DNA of 40,159 nucleotides from Tsuneonella suprasediminis (GTDB lineage Bacteria > Pseudomonadota > Alphaproteobacteria > Sphingomonadales > Sphingomonadaceae), in NCBI RefSeq assembly GCF_003605755.1, contig NZ_RAHJ01000007.1, positions 1 through 40,159 of the forward strand. Reading direction: 5' to 3'. The notes below the pieces were generated by a model. That model was not told the origin of the DNA, did not search any database, and was given only the letters and a program-made list of their open reading frames with translations. How positions within the stretch are numbered: position 1 is the first letter of the stretch; the number at the start of each line of letters is the position of its first letter. Positions 27,864-37,106 of this stretch are shown piece by piece. The translations under genes and the position numbers were made by a program.

Positions 27864-28712
27864 TTAGTGTAAAACTGCCTCCGGCGCCATGGCTGGCCGC
27901 AGGTGAAGCGTAGTGGAACCGGAGGGCGGCCATGGCGGCGTTACCGTTTCCGGAGCCGGAGGTCGATAGCCCAACGAACTGTGCGGCCTGACGGTGTTGT
28001 AGTGTCTGCGCCAGGCCTCGATCAGGATCCGAGCTTCGGCCAGGGTGTAGAAGATCTCGCCGTTCAAGAGCTCGTCACGCATCGAGCCGTTGAAGCTCTC
28101 GCAGTAGCCATTCTCCCAAGGGCTGCCAGGCGTGATGTAGAGCGTCTTCACGCCGATCTTCGCCAGCCACTGCTGGACAGCGTTGGCGATAAATTCCGGA
28201 CCATTGTCTGACCGTATGTGCGCCGGCGGCCCCCGTGTGACGAACAACTCAGCCAGTGTTGCCAGAACGTCCTCGCTTCGCAGCCGTCGCGCGACGGGTA
28301 AGGCGAGGCATTCGCGGCTGGCCTCATCGATGATCGTCAGGATGCGGAACTTGCGTCCATCGTGCGTGCGTCCTTCAACGAAGTCGTAGGACCACACGTG
28401 CCCCGGATACTCCGGCCGTAGGCGGATACATGATCCGTCGTTGAGCCAGAGCCTTCCACGCTTCGGTTGCTTCTGCGGCACCTTGAGCCCCTCGCGGCGC
28501 CAGATGCGCTCCACCCGCTTGCGGTTCACATGCCATCCCGCATCGCGCAGCAAGGCCGTCACCCGGCGATAACCATAGCGACCATACTGCCGGGCCAGGG
28601 CAATGATATCCTCGGTGAGTGCGGCTTCGTCATCTGCCCCGCGCGGCGCCTTGCGCTGTGTCGATCGATGTTGCCCGAGCACATGGCACACCCGCCGCTC
28701 GGACACCGGCAT
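27864..28712 (-). CDS. IS3-family transposase OrfB
   Basis: A DDE integrase-core transposase: HTH_21-like YGRYGYRRVTALLRDAGW, D in VWSYDFVEGRTHDGRKF, D in HIRSDNGPEFIA and E in PWENGYCESFNGSMRDELLN, followed by HYNTVRPHSSLGYRPP. The 282-aa frame from the ATG at 28712 is not the full product: the same frame continues upstream (GKLLSPARRRRCIDHIRGL) into the end of orfA. A -1 frameshift at GGGGAAAC near 28770 would make the OrfAB fusion that transposes. Confidence 0.9.
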   Translation of the reverse strand: MPVSERRVCHVLGQHRSTQRKAPRGADDEAALTEDIIALARQYGRYGYRRVTALLRDAGWHVNRKRVERIWRREGLKVPQKQPKRGRLWLNDGSCIRLRPEYPGHVWSYDFVEGRTHDGRKFRILTIIDEASRECLALPVARRLRSEDVLATLAELFVTRGPPAHIRSDNGPEFIANAVQQWLAKIGVKTLYITPGSPWENGYCESFNGSMRDELLNGEIFYTLAEARILIEAWRRHYNTVRPHSSLGYRPPAPETVTPPWPPSGSTTLHLRPAMAPEAVLH

Positions 28713-28756
28713 CAGTCCCCGGATATGATCGATACAGCGCCGTCGGCGCGCAGGGC

Positions 28757-29032
28757 TCAGAAGTTTCCCCTGGAAGCTTCCTGCAGGATCAGCTTGTCGA
28801 GTGTCAGGTCCGACACCGCCCGACGCAGCCGGGCGTTCTCCTTCTCCAGCTCTTTCATGCGCCGAGCCTGATCCATCTTCAGGCCGCCATATTCCTTGCG
28901 CCAGCGGTAGTAGCTTTGTTCGGTGACGCCGATCCGCCGGCAGGCATCTGCCACCGTCCCGCCCTGTGCCAGCACGATCTCGGCTTCACGCAGCTTGCCG
29001 ATAATCTCCTCCGGCTTGTGCTTCCTCGCCAT
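28757..29032 (-). CDS. IS3-family OrfA (DNA-binding subunit)
   Basis: A 91-aa protein with an N-terminal helix-turn-helix (HKPEEIIGKLREAEIVLAQG, VADACRRIGVTEQSYYRWRK) and a leucine-zipper-like helix (MKELEKENARLRRAVSDLTL). It binds the IS ends and, through -1 frameshifting near its 3' end, also supplies the N-terminus of OrfAB. An RBS-like AAGGAGGAATGGA precedes the ATG at 29032. Confidence 0.9.
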   Translation of the reverse strand: MARKHKPEEIIGKLREAEIVLAQGGTVADACRRIGVTEQSYYRWRKEYGGLKMDQARRMKELEKENARLRRAVSDLTLDKLILQEASRGNF

Positions 29033-29088
29033 TCCATTCCTCCTTCGTGGCCAATTCTAAAATAGAAATTGGGCCACTCAGAAGGGGG

Positions 29089-29211
29089 CAGATCAGATGC
29101 AAGCGGTAAATCGGGGTGTGTTGGCACGTAGTCGGATGCTGTCATCTGTCCGGCCTCGATGAGCAGCGCCATAGCTGCGGGCCAGTATGGGAGTTCGCGG
29201 ACCGGATCCAT
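29089..29211 (-). pseudogene. Truncated frame of unknown function between two IS elements
   Basis: An ATG at 29211 opens a frame encoding MDPVRELPYWPAAMALLIEA, GQMTASDYVPTHPDLPLASD that runs into the IS3 right end and ends inside it. The opening LPYWPAAM recalls starts of small phage or element helix-turn-helix proteins, but the match is weak. The stretch up to 29337 otherwise holds only the presumed non-coding end of the IS110-family element. Confidence 0.3.
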
Positions 29212-29337
29212 TTCAGCTTTGCGCGCTTGGCTAGCGCTCTGCCGTTCTCTGGTTCTTCCAGCCCCGTCTCGCCGACTGTTGTGCCATACCCTCCTTCGAC
29301 CGCCTACGTCCCCGACGCCTCTGGCTGCCGCCTCGGC

Positions 29338-30372
29338 TTACGCCGCGACCGCCGCCGGAGCTCTGTAATCTTCCTTCTTGGTGAGCAGCGCCCAGACCAT
29401 GCGCGCCATCTTATTAGCGAGTGCGACCGAGACGAGCATGCGCGGTTTGCGCGCAAGCATTCGCTCCAGCCACGAGCCTGCCGGTGCACCGAACCGACAG
29501 GCCTGCCGCACCATTGAGCTGCCGCCGATGATCAGCAACCGCCGGATCGTCCGCTCGCCTATCTTCGATATGCTGTCGAGCCGTTGCTTGCCGCCGGTCG
29601 AGTGCTGGCGCGGCGCATGGCCGAGCCATGCGGCAAAGTCCCGCCCTTTGCGGAACGTCTCGATCGGCGGGGCCAGCGCGATGATGGCGGTGGCGGCGAC
29701 CGGGCCGATACCGGGGATGGTCATCAGCCGCCGGACCGCCTCGTCCTCCTTCGCCCGCCGCGCGATCTCACGGTCGAGCACGGCGACCTGCTCACCGAGT
29801 TCGGCGAGGAGATCGATCATCAGCTTGAACATCGGCCGCGCCGCCTCCGGCAACGTCGAGGCCATCTCCTCATCCTCGAGGAGGTCTGCGAGCATCGTCA
29901 TGTGCGCCGTCCCGCGCGGCGCCACCCAGCCAAACTCCGCCAAATGACCTCGGATCGCATTGATGAGCTGGGTGCGCTGACGCACCACCAGATCGCGTGT
30001 GCGGAACACGAGCCCGGCAGCCTGTTGCTCCTCGCTCTTTACCGCAACGAAGCGCATGCCGGGGCGCTGCGCCGCCTCGCAGATCGCCTCCGCGTCGATC
30101 GCATCGTTCTTGTTGCGCTTCACGAACGGCTTCACATAGGCCGGCGGGATCAGCCGCACCTCATGCCCCATCGCCTGAAGCTCGCGTGCCCAGTGATGGG
30201 CCCCGCCGCACGCCTCGAGCGCAACAACACATGGGGCCTGACCGGCGAAGAAGTCGAGCAGCTTGCTTCCCGTCAGCTTGCGACTGAACACCATCGCACC
30301 GCGCTCATCGGCGCCATGCGCGTGGAAAACGTTCTTGGCGATATCCAGACCGATTGTGATAACTTCCGACAC
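29338..30372 (-). CDS. IS110-family transposase (complete)
   Basis: A 344-aa DEDD recombinase. The RuvC-like domain shows D in TIGLDIAKNVFHAHG, E in CVVALEACGGAHHWAREL and the paired D in KNDAIDAEAICEAAQ. The C-terminal Tnp domain has RLMTIPGIGPVAATAIIAL, FAAWLGHAPRQHSTGGKQ and the catalytic Ser in LLIIGGSSMVRQA. The GTG at 30372 follows GAGGGAGG; an upstream in-frame ATG (30417) lies before that RBS. IS110 elements integrate without target duplication, guided by a bridge RNA from a non-coding end. The flanks here (29212-29337 and 30373-30543) are the places to look; a hairpin GGTGTTTCAACACC lies at 30389-30402. Element ends were not resolved. Confidence 0.92.
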   Translation of the reverse strand: MSEVITIGLDIAKNVFHAHGADERGAMVFSRKLTGSKLLDFFAGQAPCVVALEACGGAHHWARELQAMGHEVRLIPPAYVKPFVKRNKNDAIDAEAICEAAQRPGMRFVAVKSEEQQAAGLVFRTRDLVVRQRTQLINAIRGHLAEFGWVAPRGTAHMTMLADLLEDEEMASTLPEAARPMFKLMIDLLAELGEQVAVLDREIARRAKEDEAVRRLMTIPGIGPVAATAIIALAPPIETFRKGRDFAAWLGHAPRQHSTGGKQRLDSISKIGERTIRRLLIIGGSSMVRQACRFGAPAGSWLERMLARKPRMLVSVALANKMARMVWALLTKKEDYRAPAAVAA

Positions 30373-30543
30373 GGACGCCTCCCTCAGTGGTGTTTCAACA
30401 CCTCCACTTTGGCACATAGATGCCGCCGGGGGGCGTCTACCCCATCAGCTTTCGGGTCACAGCGCAAACATCGCCAACGACCGAGATTGGGGCGCAAAGC
30501 TGCCGGAAACACCGCAGCAGAACACGCGCGTTGGATCTTCACT

Positions 30544-31263
30544 CTACGCAGAATCCACCACTCGAAACACCGCCCCTGTACCAGCCTCTCGAACCAGATC
30601 GACACCCATTCCGTCCCAGTGGTAGTCGAGGTGACGTCCCTGAGTGGGGTCGGATGCACAATCCGGGTAGAACAAGCCGACACATTCACCACCCGGATGC
30701 CGGATGCTCGGATAGACAAGACCTTCGGCCCCGCCCCCTTTAAGCTCAACAGCGAGGGCTTGCGATGCAGCATAGTTGTCGGGATCAAGTGCGGGATCGC
30801 CTGTCGCAAGGTTCCTGAGATCGTGAGGATCGGCGCTTACCGAAAGGATGATCTCACGGAACTGCGAGGTCCAACCTGGCGCTTCGGAAGTGCGAGCCAT
30901 GAAGCGGGCATGATGATGGATTGTCTCGAACAGCGCAGTTTCGAATGCATCCCCCGCGTATAGGACGCCGTAGGTCCCATCAGTGAAGCGACTTGGTCGG
31001 TCAGTGCTGACATGCGTGAACGGGGCCATCAGATAGGATGCGCCGTTGCCCCCTACCCGGCGCTCAGCAGGTACCAGATCGAGATTGCCGATCGTCGCCA
31101 TAATGCGGGGATTGGTTTTTTGCTCGGCGGAGATCAGCAGCGGCCAATCTGCAGGGTCTGCGATGTCTTCGAACAGGTCAATCGGTGGAAAGGCACTGCG
31201 GATAATCCGTACAGCACCTTTCCACTCGACCTGGGCAACCGGAATCGCCTTGGGATCAATCAC
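30544..31263 (-). CDS. RES-domain toxin
   Basis: A 239-aa RES-family toxin. RES toxins degrade NAD+ (MbcT/ParT type). The RES core is visible as the R-x8-FTDGTYGVLYAGD segment (about 92-110), the ETALFETIHHH helix and later YAASQALAVELKGGGAEGLV, PSIRHPGGECVGLFYP, which supply the conserved R, E and S residues of the name. It starts with GTG at 31263, overlapping the antitoxin stop (GTGA), so the two are translationally coupled. The longer form (over 200 aa) matches the Xre-linked type. Confidence 0.9.
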   Translation of the reverse strand: MIDPKAIPVAQVEWKGAVRIIRSAFPPIDLFEDIADPADWPLLISAEQKTNPRIMATIGNLDLVPAERRVGGNGASYLMAPFTHVSTDRPSRFTDGTYGVLYAGDAFETALFETIHHHARFMARTSEAPGWTSQFREIILSVSADPHDLRNLATGDPALDPDNYAASQALAVELKGGGAEGLVYPSIRHPGGECVGLFYPDCASDPTQGRHLDYHWDGMGVDLVREAGTGAVFRVVDSA

Positions 31264-31673
31264 CAGGCACCACGTTCGGCATCAAGATAGCGACGCACCC
31301 GCATGATATCGGTCAGCTCGCCGCCAAGCATGACGTCGAGCGCACTCGCTCCGGCAAAGGCGGCGTTACCTGCCTTAATCCAGGCGTAGCCACGTTGGGC
31401 TTCGGAAAAGATGATCCTCAGCGCCTTGTGGATACCCATCAGGTTGGAGAGCCGCGCCGCACCATCGCGCGAGACACGGCCCGGCCCCTCAGCTTTCCAC
31501 CGCCGGAAGGAGCGAACCGGCATGTCGAGCAAAGTCGCTGCCTGCTCGTCTGTGAGTTCCCATTTGCCGAACAGGTTCAGCACGGCGCGAAACATCGCCG
31601 ATGCTTCCTCCTGAGTTATAGGATCGGGTCGGAAGGCGTGGGGGACGGTATCAACGGGTTGCAGTGCCAACAT
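31260..31673 (-). CDS. Xre/MbcA/ParS-type antitoxin
   Basis: A 137-aa antitoxin with an N-terminal Xre-like DNA-binding domain (FGKWELTDEQAATLLDMPVR, SFRRWKAEGPG) and the C-terminal DUF2384 toxin-binding domain (LSNLMGIHKALRIIFSEAQR, GYAWIKAGNAAFAGASALDV, MLGGELTDIMRVRRYLDAE). GGAGA lies 6 nt before the ATG at 31673; another ATG at 31679 is too close to it. The frame is open farther upstream but through the end of the helicase gene. Such antitoxins repress their own promoter; a palindrome lies 37 bp upstream. Confidence 0.9.
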   Translation of the reverse strand: MLALQPVDTVPHAFRPDPITQEEASAMFRAVLNLFGKWELTDEQAATLLDMPVRSFRRWKAEGPGRVSRDGAARLSNLMGIHKALRIIFSEAQRGYAWIKAGNAAFAGASALDVMLGGELTDIMRVRRYLDAERGAW

Positions 31674-31709
31674 GAGCATTCTCCATATGGCATCATATAG
31701 CACTTTGAA

Positions 31710-31721
31710 TGCCAATTGGCA
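31710..31721. promoter_or_regulatory. Palindromic operator before the toxin-antitoxin pair
   Basis: TGCCAATTGGCA is a perfect 12-bp palindrome, 37 bp upstream of the antitoxin start and inside the 60-bp gap after the helicase stop. A second small palindrome, CCATATGG at 31683-31690, lies closer to the start. They are candidate sites for Xre-type autorepression. Confidence 0.5.
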
Positions 31722-31734
31722 AGGTGATGATTTC

Positions 31735-34700
31735 TCATCCCACAAGTCGCGCCAAGACCGCCACTGCGCTCGTCGTCGGAACAAAAAGCCGCGTCTGATA
31801 GCGTATGATCTCGGTGAAGCACCCATGTGCCTTGTACCAGTCGAGGCGCGACGCCGACCAACCAGCCAGTTCGAGCCGCTGCGCGCCATTGACGAGGCTA
31901 CGCTTGAGCGTAAGCGCTTCGCGGCTTTTAATTTGCATCGGCCGCCCGGTCCCGAGCACCGCATCGACGATTTGCTCTGCCGAGAAGGCATGTTCGTCTT
32001 CGAGCCCTAGCGCCAGGCATAGTTCGGGCACGCAATGGAGCGGAACCTCCCGGCCTAACAGCGAGCGTCCGTCTCGCGCCGAAATCCGGCTGACGCGAAC
32101 ATAGTCGGAAGGGAGTTTGTCCCACACCGGAAGCAGCAGGCCCGTTGCAAGATGCAGTCGCTCGCGCTTGTGATTTGATGCGGCGTCATCGACCTCCACC
32201 TGCCACAGGCGGCGAAATTCGGTTGGATCCACCGTTTCCCAGCTGCTCTCCGCGAGTTGATCGGCAGTAATGTGTCCGTGCTTTAAGGGACAAACTAGCT
32301 CGAAGCGGGCCACACGCATACCTTCGTCGGTGAGCAGACTTCGCGCCGGGACAAGCAGCCCGATCCGGCCTGAGCGCGCATTACGCAGGAACTGCTGACG
32401 CGAACCTGAAAAGCCGTAGAGCTCCTCGAGCCGTTCGAGACGCAAAGGCTTGAGCGCGCGGGCAATCTCGAGTTCCAGGAGATGCGTAGTCGCACCCGAC
32501 AGCGCATCGGTGCGCAGTAGCGTATCGGTCAGCACCTCGAAATGCTCGACCGCAATGGTCTCGACCCCAATGTCGAGCGTACCCGCCTGGCGCGCTGCAT
32601 CGATCCGCGCTTCGACGAGGCCGAGAAACTCGTCAAATATGCCGTTTTGCAGAGCAATCGGCAACGCGAGGATGCGATTGAGCCAGCGCTGGATTGTTGG
32701 CAGGTCATCGACCATCCCGCCGTCGGACCCTTCTACCCTGAGCCCGCTCAATTCCTCAAACCGAGAAAGCGTAACGGCTTCCAGCTTGCCTGCGAACAAC
32801 AGGCTGAACCAGCGATGAAGCGCCTCCTTGGCGTAGGCGCTCTCGAGATTGTCGGCAGGATCGAAGAGGTTCTGCCCACCCGTCTGGCGCTGCCCGCGGG
32901 TTAGCGCGCCGAGGCTGTCTAGCCGACGTGCAATGGTCGATATAAACCGACGTTCGCCACGCACATCGGTTGTCACCGGGCGGAACAGAGGGGCAGATGC
33001 CTGATTGGTGCGGTTGGTACGGCCAAGGCCCTGAATTGCGGCATCGGCCCGCCAGCCCGGCTCAAGCAGGAAATGGACCCGGCGCATCTGGTTCTTTGCC
33101 GCAAGGTCGGCATGATAACTGCGGCCGGTGCCACCGGCATCGGAGAAAACGAGAATTCGCTTGGTTCCGTCCATAAAATCTCGCGTCTCGGCGACATTGG
33201 CGCGCGGAGAGCGCGACTGGAGCACCTGGCACCCATCGCGTCCGACGATCAGGCGGCGGGTACGGCCGGTGACTTCGGCGACCTGATCGACACCGAACCG
33301 TTCGATGATCGCATCGAGCGCCGTCGCGATCGGCGGCAAGGCACAGAGCTGCTCGATCATGCTATCGCGCGCGGCAAGCGCCGAACGACAGAGAACAGGG
33401 GCACCGTTCTCATCACTCATCGGTTCGGACCGGGCATTGCCATTCTCGTCCGTAAACACGGCCATCAACCGAACCGGGAAGCTTTTGGTGAGGTAATCGA
33501 CCACGTATTCGCGGGGGGAGAGATCGATTTCGAGTGCTTCGCGTTCCGCATCTGAGAGATCAGCGAGGCGGCGGTTGAGCATGGCTTCGGCTGTCGAGAC
33601 GAGTTGCACGACAACCGCGTTGCCGTCCGCAAGTGCCGTGTCGATCGCGGGCAGTAGGCTCGGCAGCTTCATCGATAGAAGGAGCTGCGCGAAAAAGCGC
33701 TGCTTGGTGCCTTCAAAAACCGAAAGCGCCGCCGATTTGGCACCTGAATTGAGTGTCTCGCCACTGTCAGTGTCGACGATCCGCGTTGCCTCGAGAGCTT
33801 CGCGCAGGTTGGCATGAATGATTGCCCAGGCGTCTGCATAGGCGTCATAAACCGCTACCTGGTCGGGGGTCAGGCAATGCTCGAGAATCTCGTACTCAAC
33901 TCCGGCGAATGAAAGTGCCCTCGCCGCGTACAGCCCCAGTGACTTCAGATCGCGCGCGACCAGTTCCATTGCAGCGATACCGCCATCGCGGATATCTGCG
34001 ACGAAGGCTTCGCGATTGGCAAAAGCCGTCTCGGGACCCCAGAGGCCAAGACGGGTGGCATAGGCGAGATTATTGACGTCGGATGCCCCGGTCGCCGAAG
34101 CGTAGAGCACGCGGGCGCGCGGCAGCAGATTCTGGATGCGAACACCGGCAATGCCCTGCTCCGATCCCTTGACCTTACCACGTGAGCCCTCCCCGCCTGC
34201 GGCGTTGGCCATCGCATGGGCTTCGTCGAAGACGATGAGCCCGTCGAAGTCCTCCCCTGCCCATTCGAGAATCTGATCGAGCCGGGTCGCGTCGCTTCGA
34301 CCCGAACGCAGTGTCGGATAAGTCACGAAGAGTATGCCCTCGCACATCCCGATCGGGACACCGAGCTTCCATTGGCCAAGGGGCTGGACGTCGATGGGAA
34401 GGCCGCCGAGCGCGCTCCAGTCGCGGCGGGCATCTTCGAGCAGAGCTTCGTTCTTGGAAATCCAGATGTGGCGTCGTTCGCCCCTCACCCATCGGTCGAG
34501 GATAACGGAAGCGACTTGCCGGCCTTTGCCTGCACCAGTTCCGTCACCAAGAAAGTAGCCCATGCGGTAAGCACGCCCCTCGGCGCTCGCCTTCAAGGCG
34601 CAGCCCTTGTCGTCGGGCTCGAACCGGCCGGGCAGGTCGCGAGCATGCGCGCTTGCGGCATAGATCAGGGTCTCGGCCTGCGCAGCGGATAAGACGCCTC

Positions 34701-35967
34701 CAGCAATGATGCTCGAAGGAAGCTGAGGCACCACTTCGGGCACGGGTGCGGTTATCGAACCCATTGCGACGGACTCGACCAGCGGGGTCGGGTGGGAGAC
34801 CGCATCTGCAATTGAGATCCGGCTCGGTCGGTAAGGCAAATAATGCCCAACCTGGCTTTCGATCGGCGCAGGTACTTCGAGCGGAGAAAATTCAAGCGGC
34901 AGGATCGACGGCGCCGCAGCGGCTGGATGGCCCCTTAGCGGAACCGGCTTCGTTCTGTTCGCAACCAGTCGAAGCGGCAAGGCTGGCTTGATGCCGATGC
35001 TGGGCTCGGCGGGCACGCTTACCCGGTCAGGCAGCATATCGATCAGCAGATTTAGCTCGGCAAAGTTTGCCGGCTGGGCGATGATCGGGCTGGTACCACC
35101 ATCAGCCTTGTCGAGTACCAGGAGCCGGGTTGAGATTGAGGTGCCCTGCTTGACGAAACCGCGCTCGATCGTTGCGTTGAGGCGCAACGAGAAGGGACCG
35201 GCGATCCCGGCAAGGAATTTCGGAAGCTCGAACCACTCGGGCATCACGGCGACCAGGCGGCCACCGGGCAGAAGGCGCTTCCAGGCAGAACGCAAGTGCC
35301 GATCGCCAGTGCGGCTATCGTGGCCCCTCTCGACACTGTGTGAATAGGGCGGGTTCATCAGCACCACGCTCGGACCCAAGTCGGGCGTGAGAAGTTCGTC
35401 GATCAGTTCCCCGTCAAATCCGGTGACTGTCGCTTCCGGAAACATGGCGCCCAGACATTCGCGACGCAGCGGCGATATCTCGTTAAGGGCAAGACGCGCA
35501 TCTGCTTTTGCCGCCCATACGCCCAGCATCCCGGTCCCGGCCGATGGCTCGAGAACCAGTTCATTGGCAGAAATCGCGCATGCCTTTGCAGCCATCCAGG
35601 CCAGACGGGGCGGCGTTGCGAATTGTTGCCACTCGATCTGCTCGTCGCTCCGGTTGGACTGGGTCGGGACCAGACATTCAAGGCGCGTGAAAGCCTCATC
35701 GGCAAAGCTGGATGACATTGCAGGTGAGAATTCAGTTGCCTGCGCCAGGAACAACACCTGCGCCAATTCAAGTGCTGCATGGGCATCGCGTACGGACCAG
35801 CGTCCTTCGGCGTCGCTACCGCCGAAGTGATCGGCCATTGTTGCATTCACAGTGAGCCGTGAAATTGCTTGATCTGCAGCGAGCCGCGCGGCCAGCGCCC
35901 TCGCCGCTGCCAACACTTGCGGCTCGGCGGGATCGGAGAATGCGAAAGCGGTATTTGCGTGTAACAT
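31735..35967 (-). CDS. Methyltransferase-helicase of the strawberry-notch/DarB type
   Basis: A 1410-aa fusion. Residues about 110-290 are an N6-adenine-type SAM methyltransferase (LVLEPSAGTGMLGVWAAKA motif I, MNPPYSHS catalytic motif near 205). After a Pro-rich linker (about 330-420) comes an SF2 helicase core with Walker A GDGTGAGKGR near 473 and DEAH (IVFDEAHAM) near 580, then the strawberry-notch-type C-terminal helicase part (AIQGLGRTNRTNQ, arginine-finger region) and a tail unique to bacterial members. Phage P1 DarB has the same organisation and protects incoming DNA from type I restriction. AGGAGG precedes the ATG. It lies between the Toprim gene and the toxin-antitoxin pair, as in other alphaproteobacterial integrative elements. 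Confidence 0.85.
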   Translation of the reverse strand: MLHANTAFAFSDPAEPQVLAAARALAARLAADQAISRLTVNATMADHFGGSDAEGRWSVRDAHAALELAQVLFLAQATEFSPAMSSSFADEAFTRLECLVPTQSNRSDEQIEWQQFATPPRLAWMAAKACAISANELVLEPSAGTGMLGVWAAKADARLALNEISPLRRECLGAMFPEATVTGFDGELIDELLTPDLGPSVVLMNPPYSHSVERGHDSRTGDRHLRSAWKRLLPGGRLVAVMPEWFELPKFLAGIAGPFSLRLNATIERGFVKQGTSISTRLLVLDKADGGTSPIIAQPANFAELNLLIDMLPDRVSVPAEPSIGIKPALPLRLVANRTKPVPLRGHPAAAAPSILPLEFSPLEVPAPIESQVGHYLPYRPSRISIADAVSHPTPLVESVAMGSITAPVPEVVPQLPSSIIAGGVLSAAQAETLIYAASAHARDLPGRFEPDDKGCALKASAEGRAYRMGYFLGDGTGAGKGRQVASVILDRWVRGERRHIWISKNEALLEDARRDWSALGGLPIDVQPLGQWKLGVPIGMCEGILFVTYPTLRSGRSDATRLDQILEWAGEDFDGLIVFDEAHAMANAAGGEGSRGKVKGSEQGIAGVRIQNLLPRARVLYASATGASDVNNLAYATRLGLWGPETAFANREAFVADIRDGGIAAMELVARDLKSLGLYAARALSFAGVEYEILEHCLTPDQVAVYDAYADAWAIIHANLREALEATRIVDTDSGETLNSGAKSAALSVFEGTKQRFFAQLLLSMKLPSLLPAIDTALADGNAVVVQLVSTAEAMLNRRLADLSDAEREALEIDLSPREYVVDYLTKSFPVRLMAVFTDENGNARSEPMSDENGAPVLCRSALAARDSMIEQLCALPPIATALDAIIERFGVDQVAEVTGRTRRLIVGRDGCQVLQSRSPRANVAETRDFMDGTKRILVFSDAGGTGRSYHADLAAKNQMRRVHFLLEPGWRADAAIQGLGRTNRTNQASAPLFRPVTTDVRGERRFISTIARRLDSLGALTRGQRQTGGQNLFDPADNLESAYAKEALHRWFSLLFAGKLEAVTLSRFEELSGLRVEGSDGGMVDDLPTIQRWLNRILALPIALQNGIFDEFLGLVEARIDAARQAGTLDIGVETIAVEHFEVLTDTLLRTDALSGATTHLLELEIARALKPLRLERLEELYGFSGSRQQFLRNARSGRIGLLVPARSLLTDEGMRVARFELVCPLKHGHITADQLAESSWETVDPTEFRRLWQVEVDDAASNHKRERLHLATGLLLPVWDKLPSDYVRVSRISARDGRSLLGREVPLHCVPELCLALGLEDEHAFSAEQIVDAVLGTGRPMQIKSREALTLKRSLVNGAQRLELAGWSASRLDWYKAHGCFTEIIRYQTRLFVPTTSAVAVLARLVG

Positions 35968-36070
35968 GAGAGACCTCCTGAAGAGGCCCTGGGTTTGTCC
36001 GGGTGTCCGTTCGGATGGATCCGCCCGGGGGCCTCACAAGGCCCCAAGCCCGCTTTCCTCTCACCGACAT

Positions 36071-37045
36071 TCAGACCGCAGCTCGGACTGAGCGCATGAG
36101 CACATCATTCCAGTCGTCGCCGGTTAGCTCCGGACGCTTGGTGACAATCAGCCGCCCTTCGCAAGCATAAGCCTTTCGCGCACGCTCTTCAGCAAGGCGG
36201 CCGCCCGCATCATTATCGACAAAGAGAAACAGCTGCCGCACCGATTCCGGGATTGTGGCCAGGCCGAAGCGTTCGTTTCCCAGCGTCGCCCAGCAGGGAA
36301 CATTGAACATTTGCATCGCTGAGAGGGCCGTTTCGTTTCCTTCTGCGAGGCCAAGGCGTCCACCATCGGGGTACGCGAGACGCACCGCGCCAGAGCCGGA
36401 ACTGCCTAACGCACGCCTAGGCTGATCGAAAGAAGCCAAGCTGGTTTTGTCGAGGTCGAGGAAGGAGCGATGCAGCGCCAGAATTCCGGCATCATTACGC
36501 ACGGCCGCCACCATCGCGGGTAGAAACCGGACAGCACCCTTTGGCCCCAGCGGCATATGCGGGTGGAAACGCAGCTCCGGCGAAGAAATCGTGATGCCTC
36601 TGGACACGAGGTACTTCTCGGCGGGGCTGCCAGCGATGGTCGACGCCTCACGCCAGAGCCTCAGCGCATTGCGATTGGCGACTTCCTCGCGCGGTTCGGC
36701 CACGATCGGACCACTCGTGCCATCGAACAGGTCCGCAATTCGTATTCCGAGCCCGGCCATGGCGTCTATCACCGCCTCGTTCGTGCAGCCGGCAAAGCAA
36801 TGAACAAGAATTGCGCGCTTTCCGAGTGTGATGCTTAGCGAAGGAGTGCGGTCGTCGTGGGCCGGGCAGCAGCACATTCCGCGCGAGCGCGACCAGGCAC
36901 CGCCCAGCTGCTCGACTATCTTGCGCGCGCGGTTTTCCAGTTGCAGACCTTGGAATTGGGATGATCGGTGTTGGTGCATGGGGGCATCTCCATCGTAACG
37001 TGCCTCCACCCGCGCAGCCTCCGCTCTGCGTCGCTGACGTTTCAT
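36071..37045 (-). CDS. CHC2 zinc-finger and Toprim-domain protein
   Basis: A 324-aa primase-like protein. A CHC2-type zinc ribbon ([15 protein letters not shown], then HCFAGC) precedes a DUF7146-like middle region ([33 protein letters not shown]) and a C-terminal Toprim domain with the acidic residues in [16 protein letters not shown] and [13 protein letters not shown]. Such proteins usually sit beside large helicases in plasmids and integrative elements and are thought to prime or process element DNA. The ATG at 37045 has TAGGA before it; the ATG at 36979 (MHQHRSSQF), with GGAGA, is an alternative. It is divergent from the lytic transglycosylase. Confidence 0.85.
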   Translation of the reverse strand: MKRQRRRAEAARVEARYDGDAPMHQHRSSQFQGLQLENRARKIVEQLGGAWSRSRGMCCCPAHDDRTPSLSITLGKRAILVHCFAGCTNEAVIDAMAGLGIRIADLFDGTSGPIVAEPREEVANRNALRLWREASTIAGSPAEKYLVSRGITISSPELRFHPHMPLGPKGAVRFLPAMVAAVRNDAGILALHRSFLDLDKTSLASFDQPRRALGSSGSGAVRLAYPDGGRLGLAEGNETALSAMQMFNVPCWATLGNERFGLATIPESVRQLFLFVDNDAGGRLAEERARKAYACEGRLIVTKRPELTGDDWNDVLMRSVRAAV

Positions 37046-37106
37046 TTTCCTACATCCGATGTTCTATATATGTTCTTTCCCGATTCGACCACCAAAGGAT
37101 TCGGGA

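Larger units (their letters stand above)
27837..29088 (-). mobile_element. IS3-family (IS407-like) insertion sequence
   Basis: An element of about 1.25 kb with overlapping orfA/orfB on the minus strand. Its ends are imperfect inverted repeats: CCCCCACTGAGTGGTCC at 27837-27853 against the complement of the right end, CCCCCTTCTGAGTGGCCC, near 29071-29088. Length and gene layout fit the IS407 group. It lies 60 bp from the groEL break and truncates an unidentified short frame on its other side (29089-29211). I saw no clear target duplication, which suggests later rearrangement. Confidence 0.85.

Noticed and set aside
29584-30963. 459-codon plus-strand frame across the IS110 transposase and RES toxin
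   Set aside because: It lies opposite two well-supported genes and crosses their boundary; composition is that of an antisense shadow.
31674-31991. Longer start for the Xre-type antitoxin
   Set aside because: The extension is antisense-free but overlaps the 3' end of the helicase gene in another frame, is Arg-rich shadow-like and lies before the RBS at 31679.
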